Assembly (NCBI GenBank): GCA_033578915.1
Contig: JAVQWQ010000057.1
Location: 1 to 13,112, forward strand
Reading direction: 5' to 3'
From: UBA7692 sp033578915
GTDB taxonomy: Bacteria > Bacteroidota > Bacteroidia > Chitinophagales > LD1
DNA: 13,112 bases
Positions 6,522 to 13,112 of the stretch are shown here, piece after piece. Below the pieces are notes generated by a model that saw only the letters and a program-made list of their open reading frames with translations, searched no databases and was not told where the DNA came from. The stretch's first letter is position 1; every line of letters begins with the position of its first letter. The translations under genes were made by a program, and so were the position numbers.

Positions 6522-6731
6522 TTATTTTTCTACACATTTATATCCGGCCTTCCGATATTCCTCAATCGTTTTTTCAAATAACACCTTATCGCCTTCGAAG
6601 TTCTTTCTGCAAATTTCGCGAACTACCGTTTTACCCGAAGGACTAAAATCGCATTCATAGCACTTATTGCAGGAAGAAAAGCCAAATGCCGCCAAAACGA
6701 ATAACAGAAATGATAGATAAAATCTTGTCAT
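6522..6731 (-). CDS. Small cysteine-rich putative lipoprotein
   Basis: A 69-residue protein. Residues 1-20 form a lipoprotein signal peptide with the lipobox-like FSSC, making Cys21 the predicted lipidated residue. The mature part has four further cysteines, Cys24, Cys27, Cys41 and Cys66. The spacing NKCYECDF (CxxC) and the even number suggest two disulfides or a small metal site. The remainder is polar (GKTVVREICRKNFEGDKVLFEKTIEEYRKAGYKC). The protein would sit in the inner or outer membrane facing the periplasm, and its function is unknown. The ATG at 6731 is the only start giving a signal peptide. Upstream the sequence is AT-rich with no exact -7 box. The tRNA-Lys gene lies downstream but has its own promoter. 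I judge this a real gene because of the clean signal peptide. Confidence 0.72.
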   Translation of the reverse strand: MTRFYLSFLLFVLAAFGFSSCNKCYECDFSPSGKTVVREICRKNFEGDKVLFEKTIEEYRKAGYKCVEK

Positions 6732-6792
6732 GTCACATAAATTAAATAAACCGAGAGGTAAAACTAAAAATTAAAACAAAAACTAATTCCCA

Positions 6793-6800
6793 TAATTTTG
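6793..6800 (+). promoter_or_regulatory. Candidate -7 box (TAATTTTG) very close to the next start codon
   Basis: Matches TAnnTTTG but ends only 4 nt before the GTG at 6805, so transcription would begin at or next to the start codon. No TTTG -33 element is visible at 6760-6775. It is either a promoter for a leaderless or near-leaderless message, or a chance match in AT-rich DNA. Confidence 0.35.
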
Positions 6801-6804
6801 TGCT

Positions 6805-8058
6805 GTGGCGTTGACTGCAACCATTTTGATTTTATTACTCATAGCATTTTTTTCAGGAATAGAAATAGCGTTCGTTTCTGCCAACAAACTTCGTATAGAA
6901 CTTCTTAAAGAAAAAGGGAATGTGGCAGCATCTATCATGGCGCGCTTTACCCGCACTCCTGCAAAATTCATTAGCACCTTGCTTGTGGGCCTGAACATCT
7001 GTGTTGTGGCTTTTGGAAGTATCTGCTCAGATATTTTTAATCCTGAAAATTTTCCTTTCCTTCCGAAAAACGATGTTGCGCTTTTACTGGTTCAAACCTT
7101 TATCTCTACTTTTATTATTTTAATTTTTGGCGAGCTGCTTCCCAAAATTCTCTTCAGAGTCAATTCAGATGCTACGCTGTTATTGTTTGCCTATCCGGTT
7201 TATTTGGTTTATATAATTCTTTCTCCGATAAGCAATCTGTTTCATTTTCTTTCCAAAAAAATTATTTCTGTACTTCTAAGAAAAAAGTATATAGAAAAGC
7301 ACAGTGAGTTTACGGAAGAAGATTTGGAATATTTGGTAAAAGAAACAGCAGCAAGTGACGAAAACTCAGGGGATGAAGCTGATGAACTCAACAGCGAAAT
7401 GTTTGAGAAAGCGCTTTACCTCCGCGAAGTTAAAGTGCGCAACTGCATGGTTCCGCGAACAGAAATAGCGGCAGTGTCGCTCGATGAAGGCATAGAAGGT
7501 GTCAGAAAAAAAATGATTGAGACCAGGCACTCGCGCATCTTCATATATGATGAAAATATTGACAACATCATCGGATATGTGCACCATTTTGATTTACTAA
7601 AGGACGCTCAGAACGTGAAAGATATTCTCTGGCAACCTTTGGTAGTGCCTGAAACCATGAATGCCCGCGACCTGCTTACCGCTTTTACCCGTGAAAAGAA
7701 AAACATTGCCTGGGTGGTAGATGAATATGGAGGAACGGCAGGCATCGTTACACTGGAAGATGTGATGGAAGAGATTTTCGGAGAAATACATGATGAATAT
7801 GATGAAGAAGAACTTACAGAAAAAAAGCTAGATGAAAACACCTATATTTTATCGGCCAGGCTGGAAATTGATCATCTCAATGAAAAATATGGATTAGAGA
7901 TTCCAACCGGTGAATACGAAACGCTTGGCGGTTTCATTGTTAATGCGCACGAAAGTATTCCGGCGCAGGGCGAAACGCTTGAAATAGAGCGCTTTGTAAT
8001 TAAAATACTCAAAGCCTCTACTAACCGTATCGAGTTGGTTGAGCTTAAAGTTCAATAA
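6805..8058 (+). CDS. CNNM/CorC (hemolysin-like) family membrane protein: DUF21, CBS pair, CorC_HlyC domain
   Basis: A 417-residue protein. The DUF21/CNNM membrane domain (1 to about 155) has hydrophobic segments near 3-25, 55-75, 90-110 and 123-150, the FSGIEIAFVSANKLR entry motif and the GELLPK motif (109-114). A CBS pair follows (about 205-325), with MVPRTE (215-220) and DEYGGTAGIVTLEDVMEEI (306-324). The C-terminal CorC_HlyC domain (about 340-417) includes GEYETLGGFI. Family members are implicated in Mg2+/Co2+ efflux or its control, and the Bacteroidota gliding protein GldE has the same plan. With no gldD or other gliding gene adjacent, GldE is not assigned. An in-frame TAA at 6793 limits the start to GTG 6805 or TTG 6811. 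GTG is chosen. Confidence 0.9.
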   Translation: MALTATILILLLIAFFSGIEIAFVSANKLRIELLKEKGNVAASIMARFTRTPAKFISTLLVGLNICVVAFGSICSDIFNPENFPFLPKNDVALLLVQTFISTFIILIFGELLPKILFRVNSDATLLLFAYPVYLVYIILSPISNLFHFLSKKIISVLLRKKYIEKHSEFTEEDLEYLVKETAASDENSGDEADELNSEMFEKALYLREVKVRNCMVPRTEIAAVSLDEGIEGVRKKMIETRHSRIFIYDENIDNIIGYVHHFDLLKDAQNVKDILWQPLVVPETMNARDLLTAFTREKKNIAWVVDEYGGTAGIVTLEDVMEEIFGEIHDEYDEEELTEKKLDENTYILSARLEIDHLNEKYGLEIPTGEYETLGGFIVNAHESIPAQGETLEIERFVIKILKASTNRIELVELKVQ

Positions 8059-8231
8059 TATACAGCCGTCCTGGCCTGATTAATGGTAGTAGGAATTAAG
8101 TTTTAATTATCAAGTAGGTCAAATCAACCCGGCTACTCCTTTCATGAAACATTACTAATCTAGCAATATTTATAAATCATATCACTTTCTTGCTCATGAA
8201 AAACTTTAGATTTAGCTTAAAATGAAATTTT

Positions 8232-8558
8232 ATGACTTTAGAAGAAGCCCAGAAAAAAGTTGATGATTGGATTAAAAGTGTTGGCGTAAAATATTTCAGC
8301 GAACTCACCAACATGGCCAGTCTTATGGAAGAAGTTGGGGAGTTGGCCAGGCTTATGGCCAGAACCTACGGAGAGCAATCTTTCAAAAAAGATGAGGAAC
8401 CCGGAGAGCTGGCAGATGAAATGGCTGACGTCCTTTGGGTACTGATTTGTCTTGCCAACCAAACCGGAGTGAATCTTACCGAAGCATTAAACAAAAATTT
8501 TGAGAAAAAGACGCTACGCGATAGCGATCGCCACCGATATAACAAAAAGTTGCTGTAA
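8232..8558 (+). CDS. MazG-like nucleotide pyrophosphohydrolase
   Basis: A 108-residue single-domain protein of the all-alpha NTP pyrophosphohydrolase (MazG/YpjD-like) type. The metal-binding acidic motifs are intact: MEEVGEL (32-38, with Glu33, Glu34 and Glu37) and DEMADVLW (62-69, with Glu63 and Asp66). The C-terminus NKNFEKKTLRDSDRHRYNKK is typical of the short family members. Such enzymes hydrolyse (d)NTPs to (d)NMP and pyrophosphate, probably cleaning abnormal nucleotides, and the short forms act as dimers or tetramers. The 173-bp gap before it holds only a near-match to the -7 box (TAGATTTA, 8207-8214) and a weak AATTAA/TTAATT palindrome. It converges on the oxygenase operon with 22 nt between stop codons and has no evident functional link to it. 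Confidence 0.92.
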   Translation: MTLEEAQKKVDDWIKSVGVKYFSELTNMASLMEEVGELARLMARTYGEQSFKKDEEPGELADEMADVLWVLICLANQTGVNLTEALNKNFEKKTLRDSDRHRYNKKLL

Positions 8559-8580
8559 AAAATTTTCAATAATGAAGAGG

Positions 8581-9441
8581 TTATTCTGCCCCAATGCGTT
8601 GAAGGGCCTTGTGCCAGAAAGAATAGAATATATTTTTTTTGACAAACAGTTTTTTAAATTCTTCCTCACTTAACTGATGAATGGTATAATCCAGCGTGCG
8701 CAGCTTCTTTAATTTACCCGGCCCGTATTTGGCTTCTTCAGAAATATAGTAGTAAGGCTCACCTTCATATTCTTCTACCACACCGTTGTTATTCCAATAA
8801 AAACGGTACTCAGCCTGCGGAGAGATAAGGCTATTGGTTGCCGCCAACCGGATATTTTTTGTGAGATTGGGTTTGGAGGCGTGTCCCAGCGCATGGTCGA
8901 ATATGACTGCTTCTCCGGCCTTAAGTGGTAAGCTCACCATGTATTTCCATGTGAGCTGGTAAATTTTTCCAAAAACAGAAGGGATGGTTACATGCCTGAA
9001 ACCTCTCACCAGCTCATGACTTCGGGGTAAAACATACAAGGCACCGTTGGCATCAGTGGTGTCCTGAAGCGCTGCCCAAATAGTGTACGAGCGATAGTAA
9101 CGTTCGTCCACTATACTCCAATCCTGATGTGGATGGAGAATACCCTCCGGATCGTATCCTTTAGCAAGAAAGGTGCCCCCTATGCACTGCATGTCGTCCA
9201 CATATTTTTGTACACTGCGTGAGAAAATCTCTCTGAGCTCATGGTGAATGTCAAGTAATTGCTTCAGATTTAAACTGTTAGTAGGGGAGTACAAACCTTT
9301 TATGTTCGGTTCAGGGTGATAGCGAAAAAATAACTCTCTGGCAGCATGCACCTCATCTGAATTGAGAAAAGATAACACTACATAACCTTCCTCAAGAAGC
9401 TTTTGATTTAGTATTTTATCTTTTAAGACCCTAAACTTCAT
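8581..9441 (-). CDS. Phytanoyl-CoA dioxygenase (PhyH) family protein, last gene of the oxygenase operon (paralogue A)
   Basis: A 286-residue Fe(II)/2-oxoglutarate oxygenase of the PhyH type. The metal ligands are His105 and Asp107 (PHQDW) and distal His187 (LGHAS), and Arg198 (NIRLAA) is the expected 2-oxoglutarate carboxylate anchor. The ANGALYVLPRSHE strand (131-143) and LKAGEAVIFDHAL (173-185) are family typical. The ATG at 9441 overlaps the upstream TGA by one base (TGATG), implying coupled translation; a TTG three bases earlier is possible but less likely. It is the shortest paralogue. It lacks the linker and the FWxxYSPxNI tail of the other four, and its last residues (KKNIFYSFWHKALQRIGAE) keep only a faint NI...L resemblance. 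Substrate unknown. PhyH relatives hydroxylate acyl-CoAs, amino acids, antibiotics and other small molecules. Confidence 0.9.
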   Translation of the reverse strand: MKFRVLKDKILNQKLLEEGYVVLSFLNSDEVHAARELFFRYHPEPNIKGLYSPTNSLNLKQLLDIHHELREIFSRSVQKYVDDMQCIGGTFLAKGYDPEGILHPHQDWSIVDERYYRSYTIWAALQDTTDANGALYVLPRSHELVRGFRHVTIPSVFGKIYQLTWKYMVSLPLKAGEAVIFDHALGHASKPNLTKNIRLAATNSLISPQAEYRFYWNNNGVVEEYEGEPYYYISEEAKYGPGKLKKLRTLDYTIHQLSEEEFKKLFVKKNIFYSFWHKALQRIGAE

Positions 9442-10391
9442 CAATCATGAAATAAACGATGTTGAATTTCTTTTAAAATATTTCTAGGGGTATAAATTTT
9501 CCAGAATGGCCTTTTTTCATTCCCCTTATCATACGTTAATTGCTCTTGCATTTTCTCATGTATATGCTCTGGCATTGGTAAGCCGGATAATCTGTAAAAA
9601 TCTTTTATGCTGACGGATGGAAAATCATATTCTGTTTCACAGATTTTTTTTAGGCTGCGGGGAGGAGAATCAAATATGTTTTCCTCCATAAAGTATGCTG
9701 TGTTGCATTCGTATGCTGCAATTTTTCCATTATGATTTACAAAGAGCATCATTTCTGCTTCTGCAGGAATAACACCGCAAGCACAGGCAATGCGAGGCTC
9801 CTGGCTTTTATTGGGAAGAGATGCATGCAATAAGGCATGATCATACACCAGCGCTTCTCCTGCTTTCAAATACAGTGGCTTCATGTGCTGAAGGAGTAAA
9901 CCATGAATCTCTTTAAAAGCACAGGGAATGGAAGCATGGCGGTAGGTAGCTAGCCAGCGATGGCTATGAGGCATTACCAAAATAGTTCCGTTGTCGCTGT
10001 GTAAATCAATCAAAGGAATCCAGATATTGAACGACCGGAATTTTTTTTCATCTACAATATTCCAGTCCTGATGTGGCTGAAGGGTTTCATCAAAGCCGGC
10101 TGCTTTTACCACAAAAGAGCCTCCCAGCAATTTGCATTGTAAAAACCACTTTTCAAAAGCAGAGTTCAGTATAGCCTTTATATTTTCACTTAGCTTTTTT
10201 CTGAGCGATATGTCCGATAAATGTGCAGAAGCGTAAAATCCTTCTACCTTCTGCGGATGTGCTTCGCGAAATATCTGTACTAAATCATCAACTTCGTCTT
10301 TATCCAGAAATGGAATAACTGCAAATCCCTCTTCGCGCAAAAGGGTATCGTATTGAGCATCTCTAAGGATAGTGCGGTGTGGATTAATCAT
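9441..10391 (-). CDS. Phytanoyl-CoA dioxygenase (PhyH) family protein (paralogue B)
   Basis: A 316-residue PhyH-type oxygenase. Iron ligands His107 and Asp109 (PHQDW) and His189 (LLHAS), with Arg200 as the likely 2-oxoglutarate anchor. The core also shows DNGTILVMPHSHR (133-145) and LKAGEALVYDHAL (175-187). After the double-stranded beta helix, a SLKKICETEYDFP region (246-258) is shared in outline with its neighbours. A linker of about 20 charged residues then leads to the terminal tail FWKIYTPRNILKEIQHRL (296-313). The linker is Lys/Glu-rich here, unlike the Ser/Thr/Gln/Asn-rich linkers of some paralogues. It starts 9 nt after the stop of paralogue C, and its own stop overlaps the start of paralogue A by one base. 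No signal peptide is seen, so it is predicted to be cytoplasmic. Confidence 0.92.
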   Translation of the reverse strand: MINPHRTILRDAQYDTLLREEGFAVIPFLDKDEVDDLVQIFREAHPQKVEGFYASAHLSDISLRKKLSENIKAILNSAFEKWFLQCKLLGGSFVVKAAGFDETLQPHQDWNIVDEKKFRSFNIWIPLIDLHSDNGTILVMPHSHRWLATYRHASIPCAFKEIHGLLLQHMKPLYLKAGEALVYDHALLHASLPNKSQEPRIACACGVIPAEAEMMLFVNHNGKIAAYECNTAYFMEENIFDSPPRSLKKICETEYDFPSVSIKDFYRLSGLPMPEHIHEKMQEQLTYDKGNEKRPFWKIYTPRNILKEIQHRLFHD

Positions 10392-10400
10392 TTTAGTTTG

Positions 10401-11417
10401 CTATCTGCCGGTTAGCCTGTATTTAATCTCGCGTAAAATGTTTGCCGGCGAGTATGTCTTAAATAAATTTTGCCTGGGCGTGCTAGTATTAATTGTCTCA
10501 TGCTGAGAAGTATTTTGAGCTTTGCTCTGATAAGTCGGAGCGGTTTGCTCAATGTATTTGTAGCCGGCTGACGTTTTCATTTTGCGAACTAAATCTTCTA
10601 ACGCTGCTCCTGTAAGCATGGGAACTTCATATTCTATAAAGCCAAGGCTCTTGCCCACTTTGGGCCTTTTATAAATGTCTTCAAAGAAGTTTTCAAAATG
10701 AATCAAAAACTCATCATCCATTTCAAATTTTTCTATCAGGTTGTCTTTTCTGTTTGGGTCTTTAAAATGAAATATCATTTGCGCATCCTTTGTTTTAACT
10801 CCTGCCGTGATAGCTTTCCGTATCTTATCTGATGTATTTGGGGGAGAGTAGTGAACTAGAGATTGATTGAGTATTACTGCTGTGCCGGCAGGAACGATCA
10901 TGGGAATTAACTGACGAAGAACAACCTCATAATCATGATCAAAAAAATAACGCATGGTGGGAGCGCGTAACACAGGAAAGTTATCGTAGTGGCTCCCAGG
11001 AAGCACCATCAAAGGGCCATTGTCTTCTGTAATATCACACAGCGGTGTCCATACATTAACTGCTACATAGCGACTTTCATCCACTATGGTCCAATCCTGA
11101 TGTAAAAACAAATCTGAGTTTGGAGAGGGTATTTTATACAGGTAAGCCCCTCCAAAAGGTGTGTAATTTTGAAAAGTTTCTTCATAGGCTCTGCGAAAGA
11201 CCCTTTTTATTTCTTCGCTAACCTTGCGCTTGTAAGCCATGTCCGATGAGTAGCTGCCCGAGTGAAATCCGCTATCAGACAAATTTTTATGTAGCTCATC
11301 GAAGAGACGATCCATGTACTCAACTTCGTCTCTGTTAAGGAGTGGGGTCACTACAAAACCTTGTTTATCGAATATTTTCTGATGTTCCGGGTTTTTAAAA
11401 ATTGGCGGGGCAGGCAT
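10401..11417 (-). CDS. Phytanoyl-CoA dioxygenase (PhyH) family protein (paralogue C)
   Basis: A 338-residue PhyH-type oxygenase. Iron ligands His106 and Asp108 (LHQDW) and His189 (LVHYS), with Arg200 as the likely 2-oxoglutarate anchor. DNGPLMVLPGSH (132-143) and VPAGTAVILNQSL (175-187) complete the core. The sequence IYKRPKVGKSLGFIEYEVP (248-266) is closely matched in paralogue D, making C and D the nearest pair by eye. Residues about 291-317 form a low-complexity Ser/Thr/Gln/Asn linker. The tail is LFKTYSPANILREIKYRL (318-335). The Asp/His that precedes the distal His in A and B (DHAL.H) is NQSLVH here, so the pocket differs. It starts 3 nt after the stop of paralogue D. No signal peptide is seen. 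Substrate unknown. Confidence 0.92.
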   Translation of the reverse strand: MPAPPIFKNPEHQKIFDKQGFVVTPLLNRDEVEYMDRLFDELHKNLSDSGFHSGSYSSDMAYKRKVSEEIKRVFRRAYEETFQNYTPFGGAYLYKIPSPNSDLFLHQDWTIVDESRYVAVNVWTPLCDITEDNGPLMVLPGSHYDNFPVLRAPTMRYFFDHDYEVVLRQLIPMIVPAGTAVILNQSLVHYSPPNTSDKIRKAITAGVKTKDAQMIFHFKDPNRKDNLIEKFEMDDEFLIHFENFFEDIYKRPKVGKSLGFIEYEVPMLTGAALEDLVRKMKTSAGYKYIEQTAPTYQSKAQNTSQHETINTSTPRQNLFKTYSPANILREIKYRLTGR

Positions 11418-11420
11418 AGC

Positions 11421-12458
11421 TTACATATTTTTTCTAAGGCGGTATTTTATTTCTTTCAGAATATTCGAAGGTGAATAAATATTCCAGAATGAATCTTTTT
11501 TTGTAGAAGCTAAATTCTCTGGATTTACTTCATCATTTTGCTTTACTGATGAATCTTTATGAGGTGGAGAAATTTTTTTTGTAGGAGTGTGGTCTCTAAG
11601 TCTTTTTTTACCAAAGCGATTTTCCAGCATATCGAGAGTTAACTCCGGAAAATCGTAATCTACTAATCCCAGGCTTCTCCCTATTTTTGGCCGGTCATAA
11701 ATATTGCTTCCAAATTGCTCATAGTCGGTCATAAAATTTAAATCCTCTTCAAAAAGTTCGACTTTGCCTTTCCATGCAGGATCACTTTTATCATGATAAC
11801 AAATTATAAATCGCGCATCACAATGGGTAATGAAAATATTAGTAACAATACGAATTTGTTCACTCAAATTTGGAGGGGAAAAATGAATAATACTTTGATC
11901 AAAAATTACTGCCTGTCCTGCTTTCAGATAGAGCGGCATCATATAGTCTTTTATTTCTTCCTGAATGCTATCATATATTCCTTTAATGGTGTGTCCGCGA
12001 TAGGTAGGAAAAAAACGATGGCTACCCGGAAGTATATATAATGCTCCGTTATGTTCATTGAGGTCAACCAATGGCGACCAAATATTTATTCCGGTAAATT
12101 CCCTTTCATCCACCAAGGTCATATCCTGGTGAACATGTAAGTAACTTTCCGGGCCGGGACTCTTAACAATAAAACAACCCGTTACAATCTGGTAATCGAA
12201 AAAAACGGAGTCTAACTTGTTTTTTGCGACTTGAAGAATAGACGATTCGATTTTTTTTCTGTGCTCAGGATTTGGTGAATAAGTTGTTGCAAAAAAAGGG
12301 GTTATATTATCGCTGTGATGTTCTTTGAAAATTTGCTCTAGCTTAATTATATCATCAGAGTTGAACAATTCTGTTATAACATATCCTTCCGACTCAAACT
12401 GTTTTTGTAGAGCGGGCTGTCGAAATACAGGTTTAATTGCATCAGGAAACTGAAACAT
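11421..12458 (-). CDS. Phytanoyl-CoA dioxygenase (PhyH) family protein (paralogue D)
   Basis: A 345-residue PhyH-type oxygenase, the longest complete paralogue. Iron ligands His110 and Asp112 and distal His192 (IIHFS), with Arg203 as the likely 2-oxoglutarate anchor. It reads HQDM where A, B and C have HQDW, a change next to the metal site. HNGALYILPGSHR (136-148) and LKAGQAVIFDQSI (178-190) are typical. IYDRPKIGRSLGLVDYDFP (253-271) is the same element as in paralogue C. A charged, Lys/Asp/Ser-rich linker of about 35-40 residues (284-322) leads to the tail FWNIYSPSNILKEIKYRL (324-341). The gene begins 3 nt after the stop of the truncated paralogue E, so translation is probably coupled along the operon. 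Substrate unknown. Confidence 0.92.
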   Translation of the reverse strand: MFQFPDAIKPVFRQPALQKQFESEGYVITELFNSDDIIKLEQIFKEHHSDNITPFFATTYSPNPEHRKKIESSILQVAKNKLDSVFFDYQIVTGCFIVKSPGPESYLHVHQDMTLVDEREFTGINIWSPLVDLNEHNGALYILPGSHRFFPTYRGHTIKGIYDSIQEEIKDYMMPLYLKAGQAVIFDQSIIHFSPPNLSEQIRIVTNIFITHCDARFIICYHDKSDPAWKGKVELFEEDLNFMTDYEQFGSNIYDRPKIGRSLGLVDYDFPELTLDMLENRFGKKRLRDHTPTKKISPPHKDSSVKQNDEVNPENLASTKKDSFWNIYSPSNILKEIKYRLRKNM

Positions 12459-12461
12459 ATT

Positions 12462-13112
12462 TCATCGGTTGAAAAGCCTGAATTTAATTTCTCTTACAAT
12501 ATTTGCCGGAGTATAAATTTTCCAGAAGTTTCCGTTAGCAACTTGTTGTGAATCAGATAAAGGATTAGTTGTGGCAGATTGATTGTCTGGCTCAACTATC
12601 TGGGCTTCCTGGTGTTGACGGGTGCTGGGATCAGAGGTATTAAACAACCTGCTCATATATTGCACTAATTCATCATTATAGGTATTTCCAGCTTCTTTGA
12701 TTCTTTCAACCATTTCTTCATCACTAAGTTTCTCCCACATGTAGGTAACTTCTTCGGGAACACCGTATCCACTTATGGTTTCTCCCTTATCATACATTCT
12801 CGAAAGCGAGGCATTGTCATATTGAAGAAAAAAATCAGGAGTTATACGGTATTTAAGCAAAGTATTGCTGCTGCCTGGCTTAAGATAGTAATGGCAAATT
12901 TTTGCGTCTTTTTGGGTAAAGCCTAGGCCTACTGAAATTCTGGGAGTATCGCTTGTGTTTGGTGGAGAGGCATGAATTGTTCGATTGTCAAAAATAAGCG
13001 CCTCACCTGCTTTCATTTCTATAAGTTTCAGGTATGGAAAAATAGTGTACATGTGACTTTTAAGCGGTGTTTCTACCTGGGGAGATGGCGAAGGCCTTAC
13101 ATTTGAAAAGAA
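12462..13112 (-). CDS. Phytanoyl-CoA dioxygenase (PhyH) family protein, 5' end beyond window (paralogue E, partial)
   Basis: The reading frame is open to the right edge, giving 216 visible residues. The Met codon at 13052 is internal, because the 20 residues before it (beginning FFSNVRPSPS) align with the segment after the PGSHRFF motif of paralogue D. The N-terminal half with the HxD motif is therefore outside the window. Visible are MKAGEALIFDNRTIHASPPN with the distal His (residue 47 of the visible part) and PRIS with the Arg (58). The middle region differs from C and D (MYDKGETISGYGVPEEV, followed by a helical KLSDEEMVERIKEAG). A Ser/Thr/Gln/Asn-rich linker (about 158-192) and the tail FWKIYTPANIVREIKFRL (196-213) follow. 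This is the first oxygenase of the array seen here, and any promoter lies further right. Confidence 0.9.
   Translation of the reverse strand, partial: FFSNVRPSPSPQVETPLKSHMYTIFPYLKLIEMKAGEALIFDNRTIHASPPNTSDTPRISVGLGFTQKDAKICHYYLKPGSSNTLLKYRITPDFFLQYDNASLSRMYDKGETISGYGVPEEVTYMWEKLSDEEMVERIKEAGNTYNDELVQYMSRLFNTSDPSTRQHQEAQIVEPDNQSATTNPLSDSQQVANGNFWKIYTPANIVREIKFRLFNR

Noticed and set aside
6310..6537. Minus-strand open frame across the tRNA-Lys gene
   Set aside because: It runs through the mature tRNA and its promoter, so it is not coding.
8094..8108. AATTAA/TTAATT hairpin after the CorC-like gene
   Set aside because: All stem pairs are A-T with a 3-nt loop and no T-run, so it is probably chance in AT-rich DNA. 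The rest of the 8059-8231 gap shows nothing clear.
11793..12041. Plus-strand open frame inside paralogue D
   Set aside because: It lies wholly antisense to a conserved PhyH core, starts internally and shows no family motif.
12462..13052. A complete short gene starting at the Met codon at 13052
   Set aside because: The frame stays open to the window edge, and the residues before this Met align with the preceding part of paralogue D, so the Met is internal and the gene is truncated by the window.
1..13112. CRISPR array, prophage, transposase or classical defence genes
   Set aside because: No regularly spaced repeats, integrase or transposase motifs, or nuclease/helicase defence domains were seen. 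The PhyH duplications are coding paralogues, not short repeats.

Overview
The window looks like chromosomal DNA of a member of the Bacteroidota. The supporting signs are a DUF4294 secreted protein (a family known from that phylum), a consensus Bacteroidota promoter (TTTG, 19 nt, TATATTTG) in front of a tRNA-Lys gene, a general lack of strong Shine-Dalgarno sequences, a tRNA without an encoded CCA end, and a lipoprotein with a class II signal peptide. The organism cannot be named more precisely from sequence reading alone. The background is AT-rich, apart from a GC-rich repeat-like island in bases 1-80.

Bases 1-8560 are ordinary core genome. On the minus strand lie a YciO-type Sua5/YrdC protein and an aldose 1-epimerase-like protein. 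Diverging from the latter is a plus-strand run: a secreted coiled-coil/SPOR-like protein, a short degenerate 3-hydroxyacyl-CoA dehydrogenase-like protein, the bifunctional NAD(P)HX repair enzyme (with a probable one-base frameshift near its end), a DUF4294 protein and thiamine-phosphate kinase ThiL. These are followed by tRNA-Lys(TTT) and a small Cys-rich lipoprotein on the minus strand, then a CNNM/CorC-type membrane protein and a MazG-like pyrophosphohydrolase on the plus strand.

Bases 8581-13112 are the unusual part. Five consecutive minus-strand genes, spaced by a 1-nt overlap, 9 nt, 3 nt and 3 nt, all encode phytanoyl-CoA-dioxygenase (PhyH)-like Fe(II)/2-oxoglutarate oxygenases. The first-transcribed one is cut off by the right edge of the window. 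The four complete ones keep the iron-binding HxD...H set and the Arg expected to bind 2-oxoglutarate. The truncated one keeps the distal His and the Arg. Four of the five end in nearly the same roughly 18-residue tail ([FL][WF]x[IT]Y[ST]PxNI[LV][KR]EI[KQ]xRL), joined through linkers that differ in length and sequence. The last gene of the operon has lost or replaced this tail. The array reads as a one-operon expansion of divergent oxygenases sharing a docking or targeting tail. Its substrate cannot be seen from the window, and the upstream genes lie outside it.
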